Source: Chitinophagaceae bacterium | GTDB taxonomy: Bacteria > Bacteroidota > Bacteroidia > Chitinophagales > Chitinophagaceae | Length of the DNA stretch: 64,000 nucleotides | Reading direction: 5' to 3' | Assembly (NCBI GenBank): GCA_023229465.1 | Contig: JALNZE010000002.1 | Coordinates: 62,001-126,000 of the forward strand | Shown here: piece by piece, positions 1 through 9,023 of the stretch | How the letters are laid out: each line of letters begins with the position of its first letter | How positions within the stretch are numbered: the stretch's first letter is position 1 | The notes under the pieces: generated by a model | The model's database searches: none | What the model was told of the DNA's origin: nothing | Seen by the model: only the letters and a program-made list of their open reading frames with translations | Position numbers and translations under genes: made by a program

Positions 1-2492
1 ATGAGATTAGCCAGTAAACGATAAGCGCCGGGTATACCAGCGGGTAATTGGCGGAATAATACCAAACTAACATACGCGAAATTACCCTTACCATATTTAG
101 CTATTGCCAGGCTTCCTTTACTTTCTTTTTCACCGGTATCATGCATGGCCAGTGGCATTTCGTAAGAAGCATCTGCCTGGTCTACCTGGTAGGTGCTGCG
201 CTCCTGTACCCATCCCTCAAAATCCGCATCAGTAATGGTATTGGGGTAATTGAGAACTGGATGCTGTGGTAACAGAAAAGTAACTTTGGCATTTTCCTCT
301 GTTACTCTCGATCCGGAACTGATAGAGAAAGGATAAGGTCCTAATTTAATTCGTTTGTTTCCCACAGAATTACTTTTAATATACTGTGCAATCAGGTTAC
401 CCCCTTTTTCAACGTATTTATTGAGTATATCGCTTCTGTTTGTCAGGTATTCAAAAATATTACTGGCCCTGATGCCGGTAATCACGGCATCAAACTGTAC
501 CAGGTTTTCTTCAGTAATATCCGCTTCACTTAACAGGGTTACTTCATACCCTAATTCTTCCAATGCCTGCGGAACTTTATCGCCCGCTCCAATAAGGTAA
601 CCAATTTTTTTACCTTTTATTTTGATATTCAGGTTTACCAGATTGGTTTTTGCAGGAGTAAAATAAGTAATGGTGGGTATATGGTCGTAGTCAATACGTT
701 TTGCATTACCAATAAAGGCAGGCTCATTGCCTGCAGACAATGCCAATGCTTCTTTATAATTATCAGATTTTGAAAGGGGTACAAATTGCAATAATGAAGT
801 ACCGTTAGTGTCGATTACACCATTTTCAGAAGTAACTGCCCGGCGCCTGAAAAGTTGTACTGTTGAGCTTTCAGTAAAATGACCTTTGCCATTTTTGATA
901 TTTTCTTTTTCATGTATAGTTACCGGTAATAAGGCGCCATTTAATGAAACATAGTTCTCCCGCGTAAAACTGCTTTCCACCTGGGGTAATACTACCAATG
1001 GCTGGTAAAGTTCTCCTTTGGCAGGATCCACATATTTGTATTGTACGGGTCTTTTGATGCAGAAGTCCTCCCCTTCAATGGTTACTGTATATGCTGCTAT
1101 AAAAGGAGCGTCATTCCATGCTTTACCAATCATAGCCTGATCCCTAACATCAAATATCCCTTCTTCCTTTGGGTATATTAACCAGTAGAGCTGGGATATT
1201 TTTTTATCCGGCGCTACCTGGATGGTTGTATTGAACGTAACATTTGTATTCAATAACAGTGGTACATTAAATGCAGAATCAAAATTATCAAGCCGGATAT
1301 GTTTTAGTGTCGCCTTTACATCATTCCGCTTATTTAAAAAGAAACTCAGATTCAGCACATCACCCTGAATCACGTTTTCCTGGCCGGTGCTGGCTTCACT
1401 GAATAAGGCGGCACAGGCTTCGATCAGTTCCTGCGTTTCCGCTAATTTTTTATCACGCCAGTTATTGACAGGTAAGTCTTTGATGGCGCGATATAATGAA
1501 ACCAATGCCGGAACGGAGGCATCGGGTTGCTCAAAATTATATTGACTGATGATGGCACTAATCTGTGTTTGAATTTTATCTCCCCCATTCATTCTTTTCC
1601 AATCCGCTTCAATACCATCCATTAAATTATTTTGGGGGGCATCGCCTCCCAGTGTTTGAAAGTATTCAATAAGCTGTCCCCTTCTCCTTGGCCTGCCCTC
1701 ACCCTGGCTCTTATGCATGGTTCTTGCCTCGGCGCCCAGCTCTCCGTAACTTTTTCCCAGTAAGGCATTGTATCCGCCTATCTCTATTTTAAACTGGTCA
1801 TTTGACGTGGTATTGGCGCCGCCAAAATTAAATGTGTTCCACAAAATTCTTTTTGCCTGCCAGGGTTGAACACCATAGTTGAACTGTTCAGTAAAGCGTT
1901 TGGGGTCCGCTGCTGCTGTATAAGCTTCCTGTGCCAATACCGATGAAGCGCCATGATGTCCGTGTCCGGCGCGGGCATCTCCCGGAAAACGGGTAATGAT
2001 CACATCAGGCTGAAACTTTCTGATCATCCATACGATATCACTCAATACTTTTTCCCTGTTCCATATCCGCAACGCTTCTTCTACTGATTTACTGAAACCA
2101 AATTCATACGCGCGTGTAAAATATTGTTCCGCTCCATCCATACTTCTGGCAGCCAGTAATTCCTGTGTCCTTATTAATCCGAGTTCAATACCCTGTTCAC
2201 TACCTATCAGGTTTTGTCCGCCATCACCTCTTGTTAAACTTAGGTATCCGGTTCTGTATAATTTTTCTTTGGCCAAGTAAGGAAGCAGTCCATTGTTCTC
2301 ATCATCCGGATGAGCCGCTATATAGAGTACACTGCCTAATACATTCAGTTTTTTCAGTTGCCGGTAAATCTCTGTACTGTTATAGGCAACAGGAATCTGA
2401 GCTTTAGAAGCTGAGCAAAGAAAGCAGGAAGCAGAAAGCAGCATGCAAAACGCTATACGCAAAACATTGAAGGCTTTTATAAATCTTGGCAT
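1..2492 (-). CDS. Exported PIG-L (LmbE-like) deacetylase family protein, 3' end outside window
   Basis: The frame is open from an ATG at 2492 to the left edge, so about 830 codons are visible and the C-terminus is missing. A signal peptide (hydrophobic stretch rich in Leu, Ala, Ser and Cys) precedes the PIG-L signature AAHPDDENNG, followed by conserved LTRGDGGQN, a GxEQGxELGxIRTQE-like stretch and RAGHGHHG, the expected metal-binding and catalytic elements of LmbE/PIG-L de-N-acetylases. The rest, about 550 residues, is an extension found in large secreted family members. Its end (near 130-680) resembles a class I glutamine-amidotransferase-like fold with IGYLIGAGDKVPQALEELGY. The substrate is unknown; family members remove N-acetyl groups from sugars or sugar conjugates. 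The M14 peptidase gene lies upstream on the same strand, separated by a large inverted repeat. Confidence 0.85.
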   Translation of the reverse strand, partial: MPRFIKAFNVLRIAFCMLLSASCFLCSASKAQIPVAYNSTEIYRQLKKLNVLGSVLYIAAHPDDENNGLLPYLAKEKLYRTGYLSLTRGDGGQNLIGSEQGIELGLIRTQELLAARSMDGAEQYFTRAYEFGFSKSVEEALRIWNREKVLSDIVWMIRKFQPDVIITRFPGDARAGHGHHGASSVLAQEAYTAAADPKRFTEQFNYGVQPWQAKRILWNTFNFGGANTTSNDQFKIEIGGYNALLGKSYGELGAEARTMHKSQGEGRPRRRGQLIEYFQTLGGDAPQNNLMDGIEADWKRMNGGDKIQTQISAIISQYNFEQPDASVPALVSLYRAIKDLPVNNWRDKKLAETQELIEACAALFSEASTGQENVIQGDVLNLSFFLNKRNDVKATLKHIRLDNFDSAFNVPLLLNTNVTFNTTIQVAPDKKISQLYWLIYPKEEGIFDVRDQAMIGKAWNDAPFIAAYTVTIEGEDFCIKRPVQYKYVDPAKGELYQPLVVLPQVESSFTRENYVSLNGALLPVTIHEKENIKNGKGHFTESSTVQLFRRRAVTSENGVIDTNGTSLLQFVPLSKSDNYKEALALSAGNEPAFIGNAKRIDYDHIPTITYFTPAKTNLVNLNIKIKGKKIGYLIGAGDKVPQALEELGYEVTLLSEADITEENLVQFDAVITGIRASNIFEYLTNRSDILNKYVEKGGNLIAQYIKSNSVGNKRIKLGPYPFSISSGSRVTEENAKVTFLLPQHPVLNYPNTITDADFEGWVQERSTYQVDQADASYEMPLAMHDTGEKESKGSLAIAKYGKGNFAYVSLVLFRQLPAGIPGAYRLLANL

Positions 2493-2576
2493 ATTTGGGC
2501 TCTATTAAGTATTCCGAAGATAACCTTAGTTATAATAATGTACTGAACCGTTCAGCATATAATTTTCTCCGTGAAA

Positions 2577-2661
2577 CTCCGTGCCCCCTGTATCTCTGTG
2601 TTGAAAACCATTTATGCGGAACTCTATTTTTTTTCAACACAGAGATACAGGGGGCACGGAG
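2577..2661. repeat. Perfect 31-bp inverted repeat, REP-like intergenic palindrome
   Basis: The arms at 2577-2607 and 2631-2661 are exact reverse complements around a 23-nt spacer; the arm core reads GTGCCCCCTGTATCTCTGTG. It lies in the 189-nt gap between two minus-strand genes. A shorter relative with the TATCTGTGG core lies at 55509-55555. It could act as a terminator or mRNA 3'-end stabiliser for the M14 gene, but the length and the second copy favour a dispersed REP-like element. Confidence 0.85.
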
Positions 2662-2681
2662 ATACACAGAGAGTTGGGTGT

Positions 2682-5180
2682 TTATTGTCCAACAAGAAAT
2701 ACCGCATTGGAAAATAATAGCTTGCCATTTTCCCAAAAATTTCTGAATAGCGGATCTTCCGTAAAATAAATAATACTGCCTGCTCCCATATCCTGGGCGC
2801 CAATAACTACCCCATCTTTCAGCTTAGTTTTTAATTTATTTCCGGCAAAGCCTGTTATATAAGCTTCTTTCTTCATCAATCCCACGTTCCATCCATCTTT
2901 TAAAAACTCAAATACGGTACCATCCTGTTTCAAAGTAAAATAGTAATCAGGATACCCAAAAGCAAGGGGGTGTGTATTATCCAGTTCCAGTTTATAAATG
3001 GCGCCTGGTATGGAATTGCTCAACCATTCCTTTTCTCTATCGCCATACTTTTTTACATTGGCATAGTCAGATTTATCTTCTGTTTTATCTTCTTTAATTT
3101 TTATACCCCAGTCTGCACCCGCCAAAATGGCAACCGCGTTATCAATGGCTATCAGTTTGCCGCCACTGCGCACAAATTCTTTCAATTTTTCTGTGGTGGC
3201 TTTATCTCCCAGTGTTTTATAATTTCCATCGGGAAGAATGAGCACCTGGTAATTTTTCAGGCTAACCCTGCCAATATCTGCCGCATTAATAAGGGTAATT
3301 GGATAGTCTAATTGTTTATCAAAGAAATGCCAAACTTCTCCTGCCCCGCCGGATGAGGTTTGTTCCCCGGTAATCATGGCCACATTCAAAGTGCCATTGA
3401 TGATCTTCACATCAGGCGACCCAAAATCAGTACCCTTATCCATAAAGCCGGTTTCAACAGCCACTGCCTGCACTGTAAATTTCCGGCAGGCTTCATTGGC
3501 AACAGCATTCCAGTTACCGGGATTACTGGTTTTTAATATGATGAGGGTTCCCCTGTCGTAATTTTTTCCGCCATAGGAAAAGGGTTTTTCTGCAAAGCGG
3601 ACTTTGATGCCATTCTTCAACAAATGAGCCAACAGTTTTGCCGCGTTGAATGATTGATAAGGTATCAATACCCCATAAGAAGCATTCACATCCGTTATTC
3701 CGGTAAAAATTTTTCCTATGGTAACCTCCAGTTTTTCTTTCACTGCAAAGCCGGTAACACCATAAGAGAAAGGTATGGACCATGCAGTGATATCATAGGT
3801 ATTAGAATCGGTTACCACTGTTCTCGGCTCCAGTAAAACCCTTGCCATGGCGGCTCTTGGCTGGTAAGCACTAACCGCTAAATGAAATCCTTCCTCCTTA
3901 AATGCCTCTTCTTTCCCGTTTTGATACTGATAGCCACGGAATGATTTGTTGGTAACCGTTCCGTATTCAACTCCATTCTGATCCAGTAATTTTGCAACTG
4001 CTTTTATTTTGTTCTCATCTTTTGAAGTGAGTACATAGGTTTTATATTCACCTGTTTTACCGGCCAGGCCATCTTCAAAATATTTTTTGAATTCATCTAC
4101 CAGCTTTTGCTTATTGTGTGAGGATATTTCAATAGTAGATAAGCCAGTTGTATAATGGTGTGTGGCACGATCCAGTAAGGTAAGTGTATCCTTGTCTTCA
4201 TTAATCACGCCTAATCCGCCTCGCGGACCACCACCCTGTTCATAGGTCATACCAATAGCCCCGTTATAAACAGGATAGGTATCACCATAGGAAGGGTATA
4301 ACAGATCAAATCTTTCCTTGGTAAAGAAAAGCCAGCCATTCTTATCAAAATACTGAGCATGGTTCTTTCCGATCATTACCTGGAAATCTCTTTGCCATTG
4401 GGTAATTACCTCATGTAAAGGATCCGCGGCAGGCGCAAAATAATAGGGTTCATTGATCCCCTGTTCATGAAAATCAACATGCACCTGTGGCATCCATTGA
4501 TTGTATTTAATCATCCGCTGCTGAGATTCTACCTGGGTTTGCCAGGCCCAGTCGCGGTTCAGATCAAAATTATAATGATTGGTTCTTCCCCCGGGCCATG
4601 GCTCTGCATGCTCCCTGGAAGAGGGGTCAGGGTTATATTCCTTACCCACCACGCCATTAAACCAGTTCACATACCTGTCTCGGCCATCCGGATTAATACA
4701 GGGATCAATAATAACCACTGTATTCTGCAACCATTCCTTTGTTTGCGCATTATTGGGATCAACCAGGGCAAACAATGTAAGCAGGGCAGCTTCTGATGAA
4801 GAAGTTTCATTACCATGAACATTATAACTTAACCATACAATGGCCGGAGCCGTTTCAGTAACAGGCGCTGCCTTGTCTTCCGATAACCCAGCCAAACGCA
4901 GATTATTAATACGGATGGCCTCTAATTTTTTAAGGTTCTCCGGTGAAGCAATAAATGCCAGCATCAATTCACGGCCCTCATTGGTTTCGCCATATTTTTC
5001 CAGTTTTACCATATCCGGCTTAGCCTGCGCTACCGCTTTAAAGTATTCGAGTACTTTATAGTGACGGGTATACCGGGTACCAATTTTGTAACCCATGTAT
5101 TTCTCAGGACTCTGTATATCCTGCGCAAAAGCACCCGCGATGGCCAGTAGAAGCATTGATACAAATAATAATTTCTTCAT
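2682..5180 (-). CDS. Exported M14-family zinc carboxypeptidase
   Basis: The 832-residue product starts with a clear signal peptide (cleavage near AFAQ at residue 20). The M14 zinc site is visible as HGNE (H122, E125), and the third ligand is a His in HVDFH (H234 or H238). Around it are conserved NPDGRDR and FDLNRDW, typical of substrate-binding residues in M14. The family removes C-terminal amino acids, or cleaves bonds in peptidoglycan peptides, using one zinc ion. The domain covers about the first 400 residues. After it comes a long extension with a class I amidotransferase-like stretch near 620-720 (LNVAMITGEQ ... YQVLILPDGNY ... GGKLIAIDNA), which probably lacks amidotransferase activity. 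Likely periplasmic or cell-surface. Same strand as the PIG-L gene; divergent from ggt. Confidence 0.92.
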   Translation of the reverse strand: MKKLLFVSMLLLAIAGAFAQDIQSPEKYMGYKIGTRYTRHYKVLEYFKAVAQAKPDMVKLEKYGETNEGRELMLAFIASPENLKKLEAIRINNLRLAGLSEDKAAPVTETAPAIVWLSYNVHGNETSSSEAALLTLFALVDPNNAQTKEWLQNTVVIIDPCINPDGRDRYVNWFNGVVGKEYNPDPSSREHAEPWPGGRTNHYNFDLNRDWAWQTQVESQQRMIKYNQWMPQVHVDFHEQGINEPYYFAPAADPLHEVITQWQRDFQVMIGKNHAQYFDKNGWLFFTKERFDLLYPSYGDTYPVYNGAIGMTYEQGGGPRGGLGVINEDKDTLTLLDRATHHYTTGLSTIEISSHNKQKLVDEFKKYFEDGLAGKTGEYKTYVLTSKDENKIKAVAKLLDQNGVEYGTVTNKSFRGYQYQNGKEEAFKEEGFHLAVSAYQPRAAMARVLLEPRTVVTDSNTYDITAWSIPFSYGVTGFAVKEKLEVTIGKIFTGITDVNASYGVLIPYQSFNAAKLLAHLLKNGIKVRFAEKPFSYGGKNYDRGTLIILKTSNPGNWNAVANEACRKFTVQAVAVETGFMDKGTDFGSPDVKIINGTLNVAMITGEQTSSGGAGEVWHFFDKQLDYPITLINAADIGRVSLKNYQVLILPDGNYKTLGDKATTEKLKEFVRSGGKLIAIDNAVAILAGADWGIKIKEDKTEDKSDYANVKKYGDREKEWLSNSIPGAIYKLELDNTHPLAFGYPDYYFTLKQDGTVFEFLKDGWNVGLMKKEAYITGFAGNKLKTKLKDGVVIGAQDMGAGSIIYFTEDPLFRNFWENGKLLFSNAVFLVGQ

Positions 5181-5274
5181 ATAGTATTAAAATGAATGGT
5201 GAATGTAGGGAAGAAAATATAAATCCGGGCGTAAAATCCATTTGCCATGTTGTAAAAAAATGTAATTTTCTGCC

Positions 5275-6996
5275 ATGAGAAAAATGACTATCCTCCTATT
5301 GGCCCTCATCAGCCAATTGCCTGTTATGGCACAGCCCGTTAAGTCGATTGTGGGTATAGGGAAACAAATCAATCCCTTTAAGTATCAAATTGTAAAAAAA
5401 GCTGATTTCAGTAAAGCCTCTGTTAGCAGTGCACACCCCCTGGCCAGTTTGGTTGGGGCCGCGATTATGAAAAATGGCGGGAATGCTTTTGACGCGGCGA
5501 TTGCTACACAATTGGTACTGGCAGTAGTATATCCTGGCGCCGGTAATATTGGCGGGGGTGGTTTTTTATTAGGACGAAAAGCTAATGGCGAACTTATTGG
5601 CATTGATTACCGTGAAGCCGCACCGGAAAAAGCCAGCAGAGATATGTACCTGGATAAGAATGGGAATGTGCAGATGTCACTCTCGCAAAGCGGTCACCTG
5701 GCTTCAGGTATTCCAGGAACTGTGGCGGGATTGTTTGCCACGCTCCCTTATGCCAAGCTACCCTTTCAGCAATTGATCCAGCCAGCGATTGATTTAGCGG
5801 AAAAAGGGTTTTCCATAACAGAGGGTGAAGCCGGTAGCCTGAATGGCACCAAAGAATCTTTTCTAAAATTCAGTACCCGCCCCACCGTTTTAGTGAAAGA
5901 AACTAAGTGGAAAGCAGGCGATATACTCAAACAAAAAGAATTGGCCGCCACCCTGAAACGCATTCAAAAAGAGGGTTCCATAGGATTTTATGAAGGTGAA
6001 ACCGCCCAATTGATTGTGGAAGAAATGCAACGTGGCAATGGCATTATTTCACTGGATGATCTGAAAAATTATACGGCGAAACTTCGTAATCCGCTTGAGT
6101 TTGAATACCGTGGTCACCAGATCATCAGCTTCGCTCCTCCCAGCAGTGGCGGTATTTTAATAGCCCAGATGTTGAAAATGATTGAAAAATATCCGGTAGG
6201 CTCTTATGGTTTTCAATCTCTTAAAAGCGTACAACTGATGATAGAAGCAGAACGCCGTGCTTTTGCCGACCGTGCTGAATTTATGGGGGACCCTGATTTT
6301 TTTCATGTACCTGTAAAAACGCTGATGAGTGATGCTTATCTCACGCAACGTATGAGTGATTATACACCGGATAAAGCGGGTAACAGTACCGCGATAAAAG
6401 CGGGTATCATTAAGGAAAGTGAGGAAACCACTCATTTAAGTATTGTGGATGCCGCCGGAAATATGGTAGCCGTTACCACCACACTGAATGGTGGCTATGG
6501 CAGCAGGACAGTGGTTGGCGGAGCGGGTTTTTTACTCAACAATGAAATGGATGATTTTAGTGTAAAGCCAGGTGTACCCAATATGTATGGCGCTATGGGC
6601 GGTGAGGCAAATGCCATTATTCCGGGGAAACGCATGTTAAGTTCGATGACGCCCACACTGATACTGAAAAATAATAAACCGTATGTAGTGGTGGGCACGC
6701 CCGGAGGAACCACTATTCCTACTTCCGTTTACCAGGCCATTGTAAACCTGGTTGATTTTAATATGAATGCCGATGATGCCGTCAATAAACCAAAATTTCA
6801 CCACCAGTGGTTACCTGATGCCGTGATGGTTGAAAAAGATTTTGATGCCGAAACAAAAAAACAATTACAGTTGATGGGCTATAAACTAACCGAACGCGGC
6901 AGCATTGGAAGAACAGAAGCCATCCGGTTTCTGAGTAATGGGAAAAGAGAAACAGTGGCAGATAAACGGGGGGATGATTCGGTGGCTGGATACTGA
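5275..6996 (+). CDS. ggt: Gamma-glutamyltransferase (glutathione hydrolase) proenzyme
   Basis: The 573-residue product has a signal peptide (ends near VMAQ at 19-20) and full family length. Conserved pieces are NGGNAFDAAIAT near 67-78, the glycine-rich GAGNIGGGGF near 88-97, and the autoprocessing site EETTHLSIVD, where T385 becomes the N-terminal nucleophile of the small subunit. MLSSMTPTLI and VVGTPGGTTIPT in the small subunit match the oxyanion and substrate pocket of GGTs. It hydrolyses or transfers gamma-glutamyl groups from glutathione and related compounds in the periplasm. It is divergently transcribed from the M14 peptidase gene over a 94-bp gap, so a shared promoter region for exported peptide scavenging is possible. 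Confidence 0.95.
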   Translation: MRKMTILLLALISQLPVMAQPVKSIVGIGKQINPFKYQIVKKADFSKASVSSAHPLASLVGAAIMKNGGNAFDAAIATQLVLAVVYPGAGNIGGGGFLLGRKANGELIGIDYREAAPEKASRDMYLDKNGNVQMSLSQSGHLASGIPGTVAGLFATLPYAKLPFQQLIQPAIDLAEKGFSITEGEAGSLNGTKESFLKFSTRPTVLVKETKWKAGDILKQKELAATLKRIQKEGSIGFYEGETAQLIVEEMQRGNGIISLDDLKNYTAKLRNPLEFEYRGHQIISFAPPSSGGILIAQMLKMIEKYPVGSYGFQSLKSVQLMIEAERRAFADRAEFMGDPDFFHVPVKTLMSDAYLTQRMSDYTPDKAGNSTAIKAGIIKESEETTHLSIVDAAGNMVAVTTTLNGGYGSRTVVGGAGFLLNNEMDDFSVKPGVPNMYGAMGGEANAIIPGKRMLSSMTPTLILKNNKPYVVVGTPGGTTIPTSVYQAIVNLVDFNMNADDAVNKPKFHHQWLPDAVMVEKDFDAETKKQLQLMGYKLTERGSIGRTEAIRFLSNGKRETVADKRGDDSVAGY

Positions 6997-7154
6997 GGAA
7001 TAGCGTTAGCCGAAGTAATTGACTTACCACTGGTAATTTAAGATTTATGCCACATTCATTTAAAAGCTGACAATCGTCATATTTACATTACCATCATTAA
7101 TTGAAAATTTGTTAAGTTATCCACGAATTAATTTTTCAACTATAATCATTTACT

Positions 7155-9014
7155 ATGACCGCAGAAAAAATACCCCATTTAAATGAATCAACTGATGTAA
7201 GGCCGGAATTGAAAACATGGGTTATGAATATTGCGCACCAATGTAATGCCAAAAGCATATACTGGTGTGATGGATCTAAACAGGAGTACGATAATCTTTG
7301 TGAACTACTGGTAAAAAAAGGCACATTCATTAAATTAAACCCCGAAAAAAGGCCCAATAGCTTTGCCTGTTTTTCAGACCCCAGTGATGTTGCCCGTGTG
7401 GAAGACAAAACATATATCTGCAGCAGAAGAAAAGAGGATGCGGGCCCTACCAATAACTGGATGGAACCCAATACCATGAAAAAAGTATTGAATGGCCTGA
7501 TGGATGAATCCATGACCGGCAGAACCCTTTATGTAATCCCCTTCTGTATGGGGCCAATAGGTTCCAATTATTCCAGGTATGGCGTGCAGTTAACCGACTC
7601 TGAATACGTGGTGGTAAATATGTATATCATGACGCGTATGGGTGAAAATATTTATCCTTACCTGAAAAGAAGTGAATATGTAAAATGTATCCATACGGTA
7701 GGCGATCCGCTGGATGCCGGGCAACCTGATAGCAAATGGCCCAATAATCCAACAGTAAAATATATATCTCATTTTCCTGAAGAACGATTAATCATTTCGT
7801 ATGGCAGTGGCTATGGCGGAAATGCACTAATGGGGAAAAAATGTTTTGCACTTCGCATTGCTTCTGTACTGGGCAGGGAAGAAGGATGGTTAGCGGAGCA
7901 TATGCTGATACTGGGCGTTGAATCGCCCAAAAAAGAAAAAACATACCTGGCAGCCGCCTTCCCGAGCGCCTGTGGTAAAACCAATTTTTCAATGATGATC
8001 CCTGCAAAAGGGGTAGATGACTGGAAAGTAACAACGGTAGGTGATGATATTGCCTGGATACATAAAGACGCGGAAGGAAATTTACATGCCATCAATCCGG
8101 AAGCCGGTTATTTTGGCGTGGCGCCAGGTACTAATTATCATACCAACCCTAATGCCATGGAGAGCATTAAGGCTAATACCATATTTACAAACGTAGCCAT
8201 TACCCCTGAAGGCGATGTTTGGTGGGAAGGTATGACTAAGGAAATACCAGGTGGTATGATAGACTGGCATGGACTACCCTATGATGCAAAAACCGGAAAA
8301 CCGGCGGCGCATCCCAATAGCAGGTTTACGGCCCCTGCCCATCAAAACCCCGCCATCGACAGTAATTGGAATAATCCAAAAGGGGTGCCCGTTGCCGCCT
8401 TTGTTTTTGGAGGAAGAAGAAGTACCGCGGTACCCCTGGTATCACAGGCATTCAATTGGAGTTTTGGTGTGTATGCAGCCGCCACCATGGGTAGTGAAAC
8501 TACCGCCGCGGCGTTTGGAGAAGTGGGCAAAGTAAGACGGGATCCTTTTGCCATGTTGCCATTCATGGGTTACCATATGGGCGATTATGTAAACCATTGG
8601 TTACAGTTTGGCCGAAATCTTCCCAATGCACCCCGCATCTTTAGTGTTAACTGGTTTAGAAAAGACGATAACGGAAAATTTCTCTGGCCGGGCTTTGGTA
8701 ACAATATGCGGGTATTGAAATGGATTGTTCAAAGAGTTCATGGTGGCGCCAGCGCCGTAGAAAGTCCGATTGGCTGGATGCCCCGTTATGAAGATATGGA
8801 CTGGACAGGTATTGAAAATTTTAGTAAAGATGATTTTGCTAAAATTATGACCCTGGACAGAGAGCCCTGGAAACAGGAATTACTTTCGCATGAAGAATTA
8901 TTCTCTAAACTTTACGATAAACTTCCCAAAGAATTTTATTTTATGAGAGAACTGCTGTTAAGCGCCCTATGGCGTTCTCCTGAACATTGGGGGCTGGAAC
9001 CTGAAAATGTATAA
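7155..9014 (+). CDS. pckG: Phosphoenolpyruvate carboxykinase (GTP)
   Basis: The 619-residue product matches the GTP-dependent PEPCK family in length and motifs. The hallmark P-loop with active-site cysteine, FPSACGKTN, lies near 269-277. Upstream are a mobile SRRKEDAGPTNNW substrate region and YGSGYGGNALMGKK near 216-229; further motifs are TVGDDIAWI and the FVFGGRRSTAVPL nucleotide region. The enzyme interconverts oxaloacetate + GTP and PEP + CO2 + GDP, linking the C4 acids of the TCA cycle with gluconeogenesis, and is cytoplasmic. The next gene, an AspT-like exchanger, begins 9 nt after the stop, so the two are almost certainly cotranscribed and may share C4-acid metabolism. The gene lies 158 bp downstream of ggt; I see no clear -7 box or operator in that gap. 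Confidence 0.97.
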   Translation: MTAEKIPHLNESTDVRPELKTWVMNIAHQCNAKSIYWCDGSKQEYDNLCELLVKKGTFIKLNPEKRPNSFACFSDPSDVARVEDKTYICSRRKEDAGPTNNWMEPNTMKKVLNGLMDESMTGRTLYVIPFCMGPIGSNYSRYGVQLTDSEYVVVNMYIMTRMGENIYPYLKRSEYVKCIHTVGDPLDAGQPDSKWPNNPTVKYISHFPEERLIISYGSGYGGNALMGKKCFALRIASVLGREEGWLAEHMLILGVESPKKEKTYLAAAFPSACGKTNFSMMIPAKGVDDWKVTTVGDDIAWIHKDAEGNLHAINPEAGYFGVAPGTNYHTNPNAMESIKANTIFTNVAITPEGDVWWEGMTKEIPGGMIDWHGLPYDAKTGKPAAHPNSRFTAPAHQNPAIDSNWNNPKGVPVAAFVFGGRRSTAVPLVSQAFNWSFGVYAAATMGSETTAAAFGEVGKVRRDPFAMLPFMGYHMGDYVNHWLQFGRNLPNAPRIFSVNWFRKDDNGKFLWPGFGNNMRVLKWIVQRVHGGASAVESPIGWMPRYEDMDWTGIENFSKDDFAKIMTLDREPWKQELLSHEELFSKLYDKLPKEFYFMRELLLSALWRSPEHWGLEPENV

Positions 9015-9023
9015 AAGCAAGCT

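Noticed and set aside
7117..7125. DnaA-box-like TTATCCACG before pckG
   Set aside because: A single near match; no cluster of boxes, AT-rich unwinding element or dnaA/dnaN gene nearby, so no origin is claimed.
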